A program made the translations under genes and the position numbers. Below the pieces are notes generated by a model. The model was not told the origin of the DNA. It searched no databases and saw only the letters and a program-made list of their open reading frames with translations. A stretch of 64,000 nt of DNA. Source: Rallus limicola. Its lineage: Eukaryota > Chordata > Aves > Gruiformes > Rallidae. Of the stretch, positions 35,323 through 47,493 are shown one piece after another (the first letter of the stretch is position 1; every line of letters begins with the position of its first letter). The stretch is taken from assembly GCA_022605955.1 (NCBI GenBank), contig JAKCOZ010000008.1:8992001-9056000 (forward strand), in the 5' to 3' direction.

Positions 35323-37591
35323 TGTCTTGTCTTTTTTCCCCATTATTTCGTAGCAATGGGCAGAGGACTCTAATTCCCCAGAGGTATTACCGAGCTAATT
35401 TAGCTGGAGCGAATTTATCAGTACAAATGGTGTGGGCTCTCCTCAGTGCTATAAAAGATATAAAAAAAAAAAAAAAATCAAGATAAGTTTCTGGTCTCAT
35501 TCATGTCACAGCCCTCCTGTGTGAGCTTAAGCATCACTCTTTTTCTTTTCATCAGTAAGACATATATAATCAACAAGTCTCAGTCAAAATTTATTTTGAA
35601 ACATCCTGAAAATTCTTTAGGTCTAGAAGTACAAAGTCCAGAAGTTGGTATTGATCAATCACTTTACTAATTGCCCTTTAATTTTACTACTTAGGTGTGC
35701 ACAGAAATAGTCAAACCATAGATACCTATGTTCTGAAGCAAAAAGAGACCATCACAAGCACAAGAATTTTGATCCTCCATTTCAGACAAGTTACAGGAAT
35801 TTCCTAGCACTTCTTGAGAAATGAAGGTACATGCTGTGGTCACGTTAGATCATTTGCTTCAGAAAGATATTTAATCTTTATTGAAATATTCCAGGTAATT
35901 AAGGACTTCCCACATCCGCTGGTTAAGCTACTGCACATGCTATAACCCTGATTGCTAAAGTGTAACTCATCTTTCCTGTTTCAATTCATCTGACTTCTGC
36001 TTCCAGACAGGGGAGCTCAATATGCCTGTTCCTACTAATTAAATGGCTCTTTAATATAGTATACTTTAAGTATTCATGGGTCATTTCCAAGCCTTGTTTT
36101 CACAAAAGGTCTTAAAGGTCACTATAATAGCGGTCCCAAGGGTTGTGCTATAGAAGCCCATGAAGCTCCTTCTTGCACATTCATAGATGCAAAGCCATGG
36201 TTACTCTTGCTGGGCAAGCCAGAGTAAAGCATCCTGGCACAACCCCACTGCATTACTTATAGGACATAAATTGCCCTAGCCTGCTTTCAGGTACTGGAGG
36301 GCATCCAGCCCTTTAAGTCCTTGTCCAAGCAAACCTTTCTGCCACTAAACCCAGGTAACATGGCTGTAACCTCTGTTCCCAAAGGGAAAAGTCGTGGCTC
36401 TCTAGCTTGCTTAGGGTTATCTATCAGAGGATGATATCTGGCTATACAATTCAGATTCATTCTTTCATTACTTTCTCTGGTTCTGTGTTTTATCAAGCAG
36501 AGAAACTATAAAAATAATAGACAATTATTTTACAGAAACTATAATCATATATTTCTCCCTCTCTCAATTCATTGTGTCAGACCCTCTCCCAAACTTGGCC
36601 GCTCCTGAAAGTTGGCAAAACCTCAATTATGCAGCTGGACACTCAATAGCTCAGTGCATCAGTATTCGCACTGCATAGTTTCTTTACTCTGCATTGATTA
36701 AAAGGAAGGTTGCATGGAAAATGGCACTACAGAGAAAATACTGTCCCCCGACTCCTTCTCCTTAGGCAAGGTGTGGTGGTCAGGCACAAATAGGACAACC
36801 CCACCTGTTGTATGCTGTGGACAGGACAGCCAGGATACTACACGTGTATCCAGGTAAGCACTGTCACCCAGTATGTGCAATCATACCAGCCGTCTCCCTT
36901 TTCATTTAAATAACCCGTCAAGTCCCGCCACGTCAGCACTTTCCCCCTCTCCCCCCCAGCAAGGAACAGACACGACAAACTGTCCCAAAGAACCAGGACT
37001 GTGTAGGATTTACCACTGTTTTCTCTTGATTGCCTTTCCTTACTGTGAATCATGCAAATGCCCATGCAAGGTACGAAGGTTTCTCCATTGCTATGGGAAC
37101 ACAGTACTCTGCAGCTACTGAAATATTCAGCCCACCTCCATACAAAACCAGGATTCGCAGATGCCAGCCAAATACCTGAGCAAAGAAAGGTTTTCAAGAG
37201 CCAAAGTAGAATTAGCATTTAATAAGGAGAAAGCAAGGTTATTCTCTCTGAACAGCTTAACACTACTCCAAACAATGGAACTGCTGCAGAACTGCTGCAC
37301 TCAACAACTCTGCCTCCCCCTCACCAGAGATGTGCATAAAAAGGCAAAGCCCTGGCAGCAGGAAACACGAAAAAGAAACACCTACCTCCAGAATAACACA
37401 AACACTGGTCATCCAAATGTGGCTGAATATTTGTGGTCAATATCCAGTTATGTGGCACCCAACACTTAGATAGTTTATGCCCTGAAATTACCCTCCCACA
37501 GACCTCCAGGATAGGCACACAGACAGCATCCAGACGTCTGGCTTCTACCTCGGGGTTGGGTTAGATGGCATTCCTGTTCAAAGAGCTGACT

Positions 37592-37626
37592 ATTTCCTCT
37601 CTTTTTTTTTTTTTTCATTTTTTTTT
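37592..37626. repeat. T-rich low-complexity tract
   Basis: Runs of 14 and 9 T around a CA, preceded by TTTCCTCTC. Confidence 0.9.
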
Positions 37627-38656
37627 AAAATCCACAAACTCAAATATCAGAAGAAAAATAAGAATTTATTTCCCATCACTGGCTGGCACAATTTTTATGT
37701 AATCTGAAAAAATAAACAAGGACACTTGCATGGGATTTGGCTTTTGTTAGGCAAGGATATTACTGGGATTCAATGGGTTTACTTCTGGTTTATTGGGCTA
37801 TCCCACTTTAATAAGCCAGTTCTTACACAAACATATTTGCCTGTCAAATGATAAGGCATAAAAACTAAGTTGCAACAGAACTGAATTCAGCAGGAGGGGA
37901 ATGAATTATTTCTCTTTGAACAAAACAAAGCAAAAGACAAAGAATTCATTCAAACATATTTCCAGGATCATCCTGAATCTATCAAATTACTGATCATACA
38001 AAACATCAAGAGAGAAGGCAGATGATCATCTGGATGACAATTAAAACCACTGTAAACTTTTGTCCCTGATTTTACTGTGTTCCCAGTGGCTCTAGGTGCT
38101 GTGGAGATTTAGGGGGTACAGGAGGACCAGCCATAATTGCAGACTTTGCCAAGCAACATCAGCTCTCTGAAGGCCAAGCATCCAGCAGCACAGAAAGAGG
38201 AAGATCAGTCCATGATATTCTGGGACAGTCTGGATGAGACAAGAACATGGAGTTTAATCTCTTATAGTGCTAAAGTAATAGATTATCTCTTTCTATATCT
38301 ACAAGAAAACAAACCTTATCTATCTTCAGTCTTCTTTCTTCTAGATATATAAACAAGGCATATATTTACTATCTTTTAAGATCCCCTATGTATCTTTGTC
38401 TAGTTTTCTGATCATCCTAGTACCCTTTCCTGGCTTGTTCCTTGAATGGAGCTATCCAGGCTTCCACGCATTTTGCTAATAGCATCTTATACTGAGCTTG
38501 GAAGTACTGCCTATTTGTACTAGTCAGTTATTCATTAAATCATAGTAATTCCCCAAGCTGTGACAATGTGTTTGTGTGTTTCAGCTCTTTGGATTGCCTA
38601 ATGTCCTAGTGGAAGACAGTCAGCATTGGATATGACGAGCACAGCACACAAATGTT

Positions 38657-38691
38657 GGACAGGATAGGTATAGTAGGATAGGACAGGACAG
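38657..38691. repeat. Short GGACA/GGATA minisatellite-like patch
   Basis: Degenerate 5-bp units (GGACA, GGATA, GGTAT, GGATA, GGACA, GGACA) over about 35 bp. Confidence 0.7.
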
Positions 38692-40741
38692 AAGAAAACA
38701 CAAGTTACTAGCCATGCTGCTACAGATCACAATAACATCAAAGACTAGAAGATCAAACAGCAAAAAGCAAATATAATACAATTCACAATACTGTGTGACT
38801 TTATAATGAACAAGTAGATGGCATTGGTCTATGCCATACATAAGTACATGAAATGATAGTGATTTATGTTTCTTAAACAAAGGAATTAAGTATTTCAATT
38901 AGGCTTCTTGGGGAGGGATTATGGAGCTTTATATTCAAAGCTTCATTTTAACCAGGTAAAATTACTGACTGCTGCATGAGGCAACACTCAGCTTCATTCC
39001 TTTCCTTGAGCAGGGTGCCCGGCTTGCCTCAGGAATCCATACCCAGCAGGATGCCTTTCTGACATCTACCTCCTGACTGTATGTGGGTGTATCTACTGAC
39101 ATTAAGCAGCATGAGGTCTCAAGGCAGTAGAGCTCTACATGAAAAGGTTTCACTGCAAAAAGAGGAAGTCTTTAAAGGGAAAACTACCTAGCATGCTGCT
39201 GCAGAAGCCAAGTTGAACTTTCATTTTAGATATGAGCATTCTGTAAGAACAGAGTGCTCATCTACTTCCTACATTAAATTATACTTCCTCAGTTCCATTT
39301 CTGTACACTTTAAATTTTGATATATAAACTGCTACAGAATAAGAAACTCCAGCAATTATAATCCTAGCGATTACGTAGGCCTTTTTTGCTAGTCACCAGA
39401 AGTTGAATTGTTGCCATTAACAAAAAGCACTGTGCTCTGAAAGAAGTAGGACAATGAATTCCCATCATGTAAAGATGATGAACACCTCTCAAGGTAATGA
39501 GAAACTGAAAACACTGTCAGACAGCATGTATGGGAAAGAAAGGGAAAAAAAAAAAGCGCAGCATAAATCAGCCAGACCCAAAGGTCTTGAAACCTAGCTA
39601 AGAAGTTTGGCCTGCAAATTATGCCAAGGGAAAATCTTTAGCAGAGAATTTATGCCATGTCAACAGTGAAAAAGTAGAAGCAGACAGTTAGGACAACTAT
39701 AAACTATAAAGTCTGACACCAACCTCAGGCAGATGAATGCAAAAGTTAATACAAAATGCAATTGATAAAGATGAGCACAGTCAATAGTGTGTACTTTAAT
39801 GGCTGAAATATCTTGTCAAACAAACCTGACTTCATTCTTTTATGAGGTAGCAAATTGGGCTGCTGAAATCTGATTCTATCAGATTATTTTTTTTAATAAA
39901 AAAGTTTGATTTAGTGTGGTGCAACTCCTGTATTAAAAATTAGCTCAAGAGTGTACCAATAAGGCAAATGTTAAATTAATTCAGACCCGGCTAACTGACA
40001 GATTACAAAAATAACAGAAGGGCATCACACATCAGGAATGGGGTATTTGCAAAAGTTTCTTCAGGAATTCTGATGATGATTGAAGCCCCGGAACATTTTC
40101 ATCAGTGTTCAGGAGGTAACAGTCACTTTGCTGTTAATGTAATGATAGAGTCTGGTAAAGCAGCAAGCAGTGATGAAGACAGAATAGTCTACAGCAGCAA
40201 TCTGGGTTGCTTGGGAATCCATTCCAAAACTACGTATTTTTACAAAGAAAGATGAAAAATTATATGAGAAAAGAGGAGTACAGGGAAGTTAGACTTGTCT
40301 CTGGAAGGCAGCAGCTCTGAAGGAATTTAGGTCAATGAGCTACAGCATTGGAAACCAAGTCCTTTATTTAATGATGTTGCAACAAGGATCTGCAAACAGG
40401 ACTGAAAAAGTAGAACCAAAGAACTGGAAAACTACTCAGATTACAATAATTACAGAGTGTTTAAGAAAGTGACACAGAAAACTGCCATAAATAAATAAAA
40501 AAACAGGGTATAGGGGAAAAAAAATCTGAAAATAAAACTTCATAATCTTTGTTTACAGAGTTTACCAGCAATAAAACATCTGATTGCATTACATACTCCC
40601 AATATGAAAACACCCCAACCCTTCAGATGAGAAAGACTCAAGAAGGAATACTACTGTACATAGGATTGACTAGGTAGCAAGACCTAAGTGAGTTTTCCAG
40701 TTCTTGCTATCTTTGTATGGAGTAGGATATAGTTCCAAGGT

Positions 40742-40781
40742 AAAAAAAAAAGAAAAAAAAAGAAAAAAAAAAAAAAAAAAA
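40742..40781. repeat. Long A-rich tract
   Basis: Almost pure A for 40 bp with two G interruptions. No retrotransposed gene body is recognisable immediately upstream, so I treat it as simple sequence rather than a processed pseudogene tail. Confidence 0.93.
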
Positions 40782-43700
40782 GCCCAGTGAATTGAACTGC
40801 TAAGGCTCAGACCTTTAAGGACCAGGGTTGAGCAGAATCTATTTCGTTAAAAAGTTGTGCAGTCAGCATGAAAGTCAACAGATGCATCCTGACCCACAGT
40901 CTCCTCCTTGAACTGGCACACAGTAGCAAAGCTCAAGGGTATGATCAGCTGTTTGTCACACAACAGACTCCTCGATGACTTACCAGGAACCTGGTGTGCC
41001 TGCAACAGTTCAGGCCTGGGACCCTTACCTGGGCAGCACTCTGCAACCCTTCAGCTGGGGTAGGCTCAATTAATTTGAACTATTCAATTTTAAAGACAAA
41101 AAGAGGGGAAGGAGCAAAGATGTTGCAGACAGGGATACTCATAGTCAAAGGCTAAAAAAAAAAAGCCACACTGAAAGGAAAATGCTTTCAAATTAATCTT
41201 TTTGATAACACTGTATAATGCATTCATTGCCTTTGAATGGGCAGAATTATTATCTCCACTTTGCAAACAGAACAAGTGGGTCCCCAAGGAGATAGGACAG
41301 TGTTCCCTGACCATCCTGTCAGGTACCTTAACTACCTGTCATGACTAAAAAGGGTTGGTTGTAAGACATAGAAATAAATCTGTGTTTCTGGATAACAGAT
41401 CGTGGCGCCTCAGACAGACCATGGAGACAGTTCATGGGTCTGTTCCATATTATCTTCAATTAATTTCGTGTGCAGCTTAATAGCAGTTTTGTGCAGTTAT
41501 TGCATAATAATAACAGAGGGCAACCCATCTGCGTGCTCAGTATCATTCAAACATAACATCTTGGGTGTCACTAAGTCTGCAGTCCAACCCCTGAACAATA
41601 TGTTTGAGTTTTCTCCAAGCCCCATCCCAGGGAGGGCTGCACCTCTCCCACAACCACAGTACCCCCATCGTACCTCCAACCCTACAGCTCACCACAACCA
41701 CCACCGGACAGCAGACTGTAAAAAACAGATCTCCTGGCTGCTATCCTGAGCTTCTCACAGCCGGCCCAAAGTGATGCTTTGTATATATACATAGCTGAAA
41801 AATCTGCACATATTTAAGCTCCTAAGTACCATATATGTTGTTACACCAAATATTCACTGACCTCTTGCTGAATCCATTTTAATTAAAGTAATTATTCACT
41901 CAGCCCCAGCTGCTGGACCTCTATCCTGATATGTAAAATAAATGGCTTTTCAGATTGGTTGCTTGGAAGGCTGGAAAGTATCTGCAGATTGCTGTGCAGC
42001 TGGGAGGGGAGTCTTCCCAGGCCCATCTGATTCTCACAATTTCTCTTGCCAATTCATCAATAGTTTTTTAATGCTCTTATCAATGAGTTACTGTTAGGCT
42101 AACAGCCTGAAGTATGCATGGAAAACACAGTCATGAAGATGCTTATGGGTTGTTGATTTCCATTGGGTATTTCCAAATTTTTTAATATCCTCTAGTTTTC
42201 ATCAGAGTGTAAACTGAGTTCAAATTTTCAAGGTAGGAAGTGTGCTTCTTGAGTTTCCTTGTGATGATTTTCTCTCATTAATTAATCAATATGTTAAAAG
42301 CTTGGATCTACCAAAGCAATTGGCAAACCTTCTACTGATTTGACACAGAAGGACTTTGCCCCAACCTGAACACTGGCTTAGTGTTCGTGCTTCGGTAGAT
42401 ATAATAATGTCCTTCCGACCTCTGAAAGAGCCTTATGCTTAATGCTAGATCAAGCTTCCCATAGAGTAAAGTAAGTTCCAAGTACCCAAATTCAGTAACA
42501 CCGCCCTTCTCATTTGGTTGAATAAGATAGTCTCCAGGAATATCCCTGTTAATGAAAATATCATACTCATGGTGTTAAAAAATGGGTCTGAATGACACAA
42601 AGGCTAAATACTATTTCTCTAAGTAAAGCATAACATTATTGCTGGTAAAATCTTTAATTCTTTTAAAGATTATCCAAGAGGGTAAAAAAATAAAACAACC
42701 CAAAAAAAAACCGCTATTGAAGCAAGTCAAGGTCACAGTCGGGAAAGAAAAACAATCAACAAACAGATTTACTGCTTCCTAGCCTCATGCTCTAATTAAA
42801 TACAATCAACACTAGCATTAACAATGCCCATTTCTTATGGGTTTCTGTCTAGTGGAGGGGTTCCCTGGGGTGTAAGACACATTTTGATTCAAAGCCTTCT
42901 CTACAGCTCAGGCTTTCAGGACTACCCTTTATAATAGGGCTTCTCTACAGTCTAATAATGGTATAACTTGATCCGTACTCAGCTTTTTCCCACTGGGCTC
43001 AAAAATTATTATCTAGAGAACTGGCAATATCTCTCCACCACAGTGGCATTGGTCTTTCAGAAACTGGGCTATGAAACAAAGCAGATTTGTTCAATTACTT
43101 ATCAATTCATTGTGCAAAGCCTTTTCTACATCTTCTGCTCTGTGTAGACATATCACAGTTCACACATCCCAGGTATTTCTAAACATGATAGAGGTTTATC
43201 TGAGCTCGTTGGCTTTGTGAATAGCTAACTAGGACTATATAAACAACTGAGAACTTAGGCTTAAAGAAGATTTTTGTCCAGCAATTTATATCAGATCCAT
43301 CACTAGTGATGATGGTGTTAAAATTCTTGACAGTGTTTGGTAGTCTAGTAACAACAGAGGAATTAAAAGATCCGTTTTGTTATTCAGTCAGGATTCCTTG
43401 TGTTGTTTACAACACAAAGGGGCTTATGTATACATTAATTATATTCAATTTTAAAAATTTAAACCCATGACATTGCAGGAAAGATTTATAATGCAAATGA
43501 CCACAGTGAAAAAGACTGTTCTAAGGCAGAAAATTAATTACAAAGACTTACGCAGTTAATAATGGCTTTACACATAATACTATCATGTTTCTTTTTCATA
43601 AGTTAAAGCTGGGAACTGATTGTAATTATTAAGGAGGCCTCAGCTCTGCTGATTTTGTTAGACCTCTGGCAATTGCACTTTTACAGGTTTATGAAAGGAG

Positions 43701-44700
43701 CAAATTACTCAGTTTCAAGTCATAAATAAAAATCTGCACACTGAACTCCTCTAGCAGAGCTTTTCTCATGAAGCAATCTCCCCTAAGAGAACACCCCAAA
43801 ATCACTCTGTGTGGAAGAGTACAAGTTGATTCCCCCTGAGTTAAGCAATTCCTTTTTGTTCATCTCTGGAAGGGTCTGTTAAGGTGGTGATTCCCACTTT
43901 GTCCTCATGGGCACCAGGAATTATTTCCTCTTTTGAATCAGACTAGGAGTAGCTCAATTAAGAAAAGACCAATTAGAAGCAAGTTGTAAGACAGACAGAA
44001 TATTAAAAAAATGTTTAAATAAACAGAACCAGTGTCACTTGGATACTGCAGATTGCAGGAGGTGGTACAGAAGAGAAGGGGAAAAATTTATGTATCAGTA
44101 GTGTAAACAGTCAGAAAGTCATCATCAAAATGAACCAATTTCTGTTTTATCATCATCTCCAAACCAGCCTTTTTCCAGTCAGAAGACAGGGTCTCTTGCC
44201 AAGCTGCAAGTCCCCTCACAGTATATTTTAGCTAAACAGAATGGCTACAACACTGGCTAAAGCAGACAGTCAATGCTGACCACCTCCACCATGCCCTTGA
44301 GCTGAGCTTTGGCCTCCCCATCACCCACCATCTCTCAAGCATCACAAGAGGGTACTCTACGAGTCCACTTACTGTGGGTTGTCAACTTACCACCTTTGCT
44401 TCATGTGCTTGAGAAACTGCAGCTTGTATAGGTCCCACCTCTCCCATTTCATTCTACCTCCCTACCTCATGCTCTACAGCTACCACCCCCCAAAAAATCC
44501 AACAGTTCTCTCCTCTCCCAAGCATTGGTACAGAGAGCTCATGTGCCCCCTGACCAAAAGGATCTTTTATTTTCCAAGATCAGAATGTACATGTCACATA
44601 CGTGTATAAATTTTCTATAGGGCTGCACTGCCTTTGAGTTAGGTTGGACAACTTATCTACACACTGACTCAGGTGCTTATTTTGTTTTTCCATTTTCTAG
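40782..44700. other. Unique non-coding stretch with one faint SINE
   Basis: Besides the MIR-like fragment at 41235-41290 and a 14-bp palindrome at 43298-43311 (CATCACTAGTGATG, expected by chance at this length), nothing is recognised. Frames at 41402-41749 overlap on both strands without known domains. Confidence 0.55.
41235..41290 (-). mobile_element. Possible MIR-family SINE fragment, minus strand
   Basis: GGGCAGAATTATTATCTCCA, then CTTTGCAAACAGAACAAGTG parallels the reverse-complement MIR segment 'ggtattattatccccattttacagatgagg'. The match is short and diverged, so the call is tentative. Confidence 0.4.
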
Positions 44701-44795
44701 GCTGTGAAATCCTAGAAGGAAGGAGGGGATTATCATGATATTTGCATCTCACACAGTGTTGGGAAAATCACAAGTCCTTAACAAATACACAGCAA
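44701..44795 (+). mobile_element. Possible L2/MIR-type 3' end, plus strand
   Basis: GAAATCCTAGAAGGAAGGAG, then ATATTTGCATCTCACACAGT, then CACAAGTCCTTAACAAATAC follows the shared 3' end of L2 LINEs and their SINEs ('taagctccttgagggcaggg ... tttgtatccccagcacagtgcctggcacatagtaggtgcttaataaat'). Order and spacing agree, but identity is modest. Confidence 0.45.
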
Positions 44796-46224
44796 CATCC
44801 ACATACATCAGACCCAAACTAAAGAACTAAGACAGAAATGTTGCTTCTAACAAGAAAAGGAGAAATAGTAGAGCAGAGCATTGCATTTCTCGTGCTCTGT
44901 CCCATGTGTATCTCCAAGCTTTCTTTGGCAGAGAAATGCTACTTTTTAGGGGTTCTTTGCTGGCACCAGCAGGTTTTAAATGAATGTAAAACAAGTGAAA
45001 AATATTCCACATTGAAACAGTATGTGGCACGGTACTGAGATGTCAAATTTTAAGAGAAATCTTGTCAATGCTATTGGACATAAATCTAAAGGTATCTCAT
45101 CTAAGAGATAGTACAGTATTTCCACAGGGCAAGAATTAAAACATATATAAATCTATTCTAAACATTCAGTTTATCCCTTTGATTTCAAGAGTCCAGATTT
45201 CCCAAAACAAAGAAATTCTGCAAGATCTGTTTTGTGTACACCAGTGGAAGCAACACATCTGTTAATGCCAAGAGGTTTAGTTAAGCACATTCAGAACAGA
45301 TTTGCTGCACAATGTTAGTGGCGCTGAACCTGAAAGCAATCGTTAGAGAAGGAATTTATTCTTGTGCTAACCCCAAGCAAGAGTCACCATCCAGCCAATT
45401 TAATATCAACAGCAGTAATTTCAACAATATGATATTTAACCACAATCCTAAAATGGCTCAGTCTGGAAGCAACGCAATATCAGCATTTGAAAGAATGCAT
45501 CCCCAGCAACATCAGAAGAGGGGGGAAAGAATCAAGGCCACAGTGGCTTTTTCATGGGGTTGCGTACACAGTTTTGCTTGAACTTTTTCTTAATTGAGGT
45601 TGCAAAAGAGTATGCTGACGAATGAACCCAAACAGCGTTTCAGTCAGCAGCAGTATCTTCAGAGGACAGTAAAGAAGGAAAAGTTCTTTGTTGTAGGAGC
45701 GCCTGGATACCATGCTATACCACAACCTGTGTGTAGGCCAAGGCACATTCAGGTTCCCACACACCTTTTACAGCTTTTACGCCAGTGAACTCCTAAATCT
45801 AAGGAGATCACAAGGCCCACAGATTAACCCTTTTTCTTCTTGTAATTCCTCCATTTGTTCCCCCCCACCTTCCCTAGAAAATTCCCCTTCCCCAGAGACA
45901 AATTTCTTTCTGCCCCTGCTCTCCTCAAAGTGCCCAACAATGGCGAATATTCTCTTTTTGCTGTCGTGGCCCCCTAAGTAACCTCAGCTCAGGGGAACCC
46001 AGACTGCAGTCCCTGATCCAGATGCAGTTTTTCATGGCAAACCACTTGGCCTTGAAAACTTTCTTGTGGCTTTTGGGAAAGAGGATGTCAGTTTAAAAAA
46101 CTTCTAATTGTTCAAATCCTGACCCAAATTGACAGTTCATTCATGAGACATCCTTTATGAATCCTAACCTTGTGCCAATGTTCTCATCATTTGTCTTATC
46201 AGGGTAGATGAATAGATCTTCCTG

Positions 46225-46253
46225 CACACACAGACTCACACACATACACGCAC
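46225..46253. repeat. CA-rich interrupted microsatellite
   Basis: CACACACAGACTCACACACA followed by TACACGCAC: an eroded (CA)n tract. Confidence 0.88.
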
Positions 46254-46256
46254 TTT

Positions 46257-46323
46257 GGGGCAAATCCTGTTTCCACTAACATTAAGGTAGTTTTACAATG
46301 AATTTCAATGGCAGTCATTAAAG
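46257..46323. repeat. Relic of an ancient palindromic amniote repeat
   Basis: CAAATCCTGTTTCCACTAAC, then AGTTTTACAATGAATTTCAA, then TGGCAGTCATT resembles the old sauropsid repeat 'aaatcctgctcccattgaagtcaatggcaaaactcccattgacttcaatggga' (recalled, name not asserted). The internal TGAATTTCAATGG block and the AATCCTG end are the diagnostic parts. Confidence 0.45.
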
Positions 46324-46528
46324 AAGTCGACATACAAGCTGATAGAAACCTCCATTTCTCAATAGCTGCTGCAAACAAAGTATGCTATGAAACTGCTCCA
46401 CCAAATAGATTGGTAATTATACAAGAACTGTAACACCCTGAAATGAAATAGCACCACTGCTTTTGTAATGCGTTTTATATGTGCTTCTTTCTCAATAAGC
46501 AAGGGTGAAATAAATAAAGACAACTCAG

Positions 46529-46580
46529 GAAAAAAAAACAAAGAATATTAAAAGCACAGGAAAAAAAACCACACAAAAAT
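46529..46580. repeat. A-rich low-complexity patch
   Basis: Repeated A8 runs interrupted by short mixed sequence. Confidence 0.85.
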
Positions 46581-47481
46581 TTTCACTAAAGGGATTATTG
46601 GTCTGTTCTAGTACAGCAGTCTCTATACTCTTCACTGTAACACTGAAGAAACACTGTAGTTCGCATCTGGAATTTCCTTGTAGAATTCTGTCCCTCAAGT
46701 TTATTGTACTTTGGGAAAGGATATTCTCAAGATGCCACAGACAAAAGAAATAAGAATTCCTGCTGATAGCTCCTTGACTAATTGCTGTGAATGCATCCAC
46801 CACACCAGCAGGATTTTCTCTCCCTGTCAGCATCTATTTCTTCTCCAAGCATCAGTAAAATAAGAAACATTTTTGCTGCTGAGGGACACTTATAAGCATT
46901 TTATCAATGCTTCTGTACTACTTGCAGATAACTTGAATGGCTTAAAGCATTCCATTAAATTAAATAGGATAGGTAGACAGAAGTTCTCACAAAGGATCAG
47001 ATGAACTTTAAAGTATTAGGAGTGAAAATGATATCTAATCAATGGTTCTAGAGAGGATCTCTTGTTCCCTTTGTAGGAAAGCAAACGTACTTGTACTGAT
47101 AGATCATAGATTTAGAGGCTCCAGGAGTGCCTGGTTGTGACTAAGCATTCCCATCTGTCAGCACAGTCACTTTGATTTAGCATTATCTAACCTCTGATTA
47201 CACAAATTAAATATCTTGACTTCCCATTCAAACAAGAACTAAAGTTGCTACCAGACAACTCATTCTAAACTGATTTTGGGAAATGCATCACCACGAACAA
47301 AGAAGTTACTGTCTTACTGGATGTTTTAGATAACTTCAGTGTCTTTTTCTTCAATCAACTACCCTTTATCAGCCTCCACCTCTGTGTCTGAAGCAAAAGG
47401 GTTATTCTACTGTAGCCAACAGTTCCTGGCTCTCTACTCCTGAGGTACTTTTCTTAAAGTTTCCTTTTTCTTTCACTTGCT

Positions 47482-47493
47482 CACACACACACA
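47482..47493. repeat. (CA)6 microsatellite
   Basis: Six uninterrupted CA units. Confidence 0.9.

Larger units (their letters stand above)
33882..40741. other. Long unique non-coding stretch, no gene seen
   Basis: No recognisable transposon or coding domain. Small items are an 18-bp tandem duplication at 35287-35322, A runs at 35461-35475, a T-rich patch at 37592-37626 and a GGACA/GGATA minisatellite-like patch at 38657-38691. The frames at 36838-37218 (both strands) encode nothing familiar. Confidence 0.6.

Noticed and set aside
36838..37218. 126-codon minus frame with hydrophobic start
   Set aside because: The hydrophobic start resembles a signal peptide, but the frame has no domain, the opposite strand is also open and no gene structure surrounds it.
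40742..40781. Long A tract as a processed-pseudogene or SINE tail
   Set aside because: No gene-like or tRNA-like body precedes it and no flanking target duplication was seen.
43298..43311. Perfect 14-bp palindrome CATCACTAGTGATG
   Set aside because: A few such palindromes are expected by chance in 64 kb.
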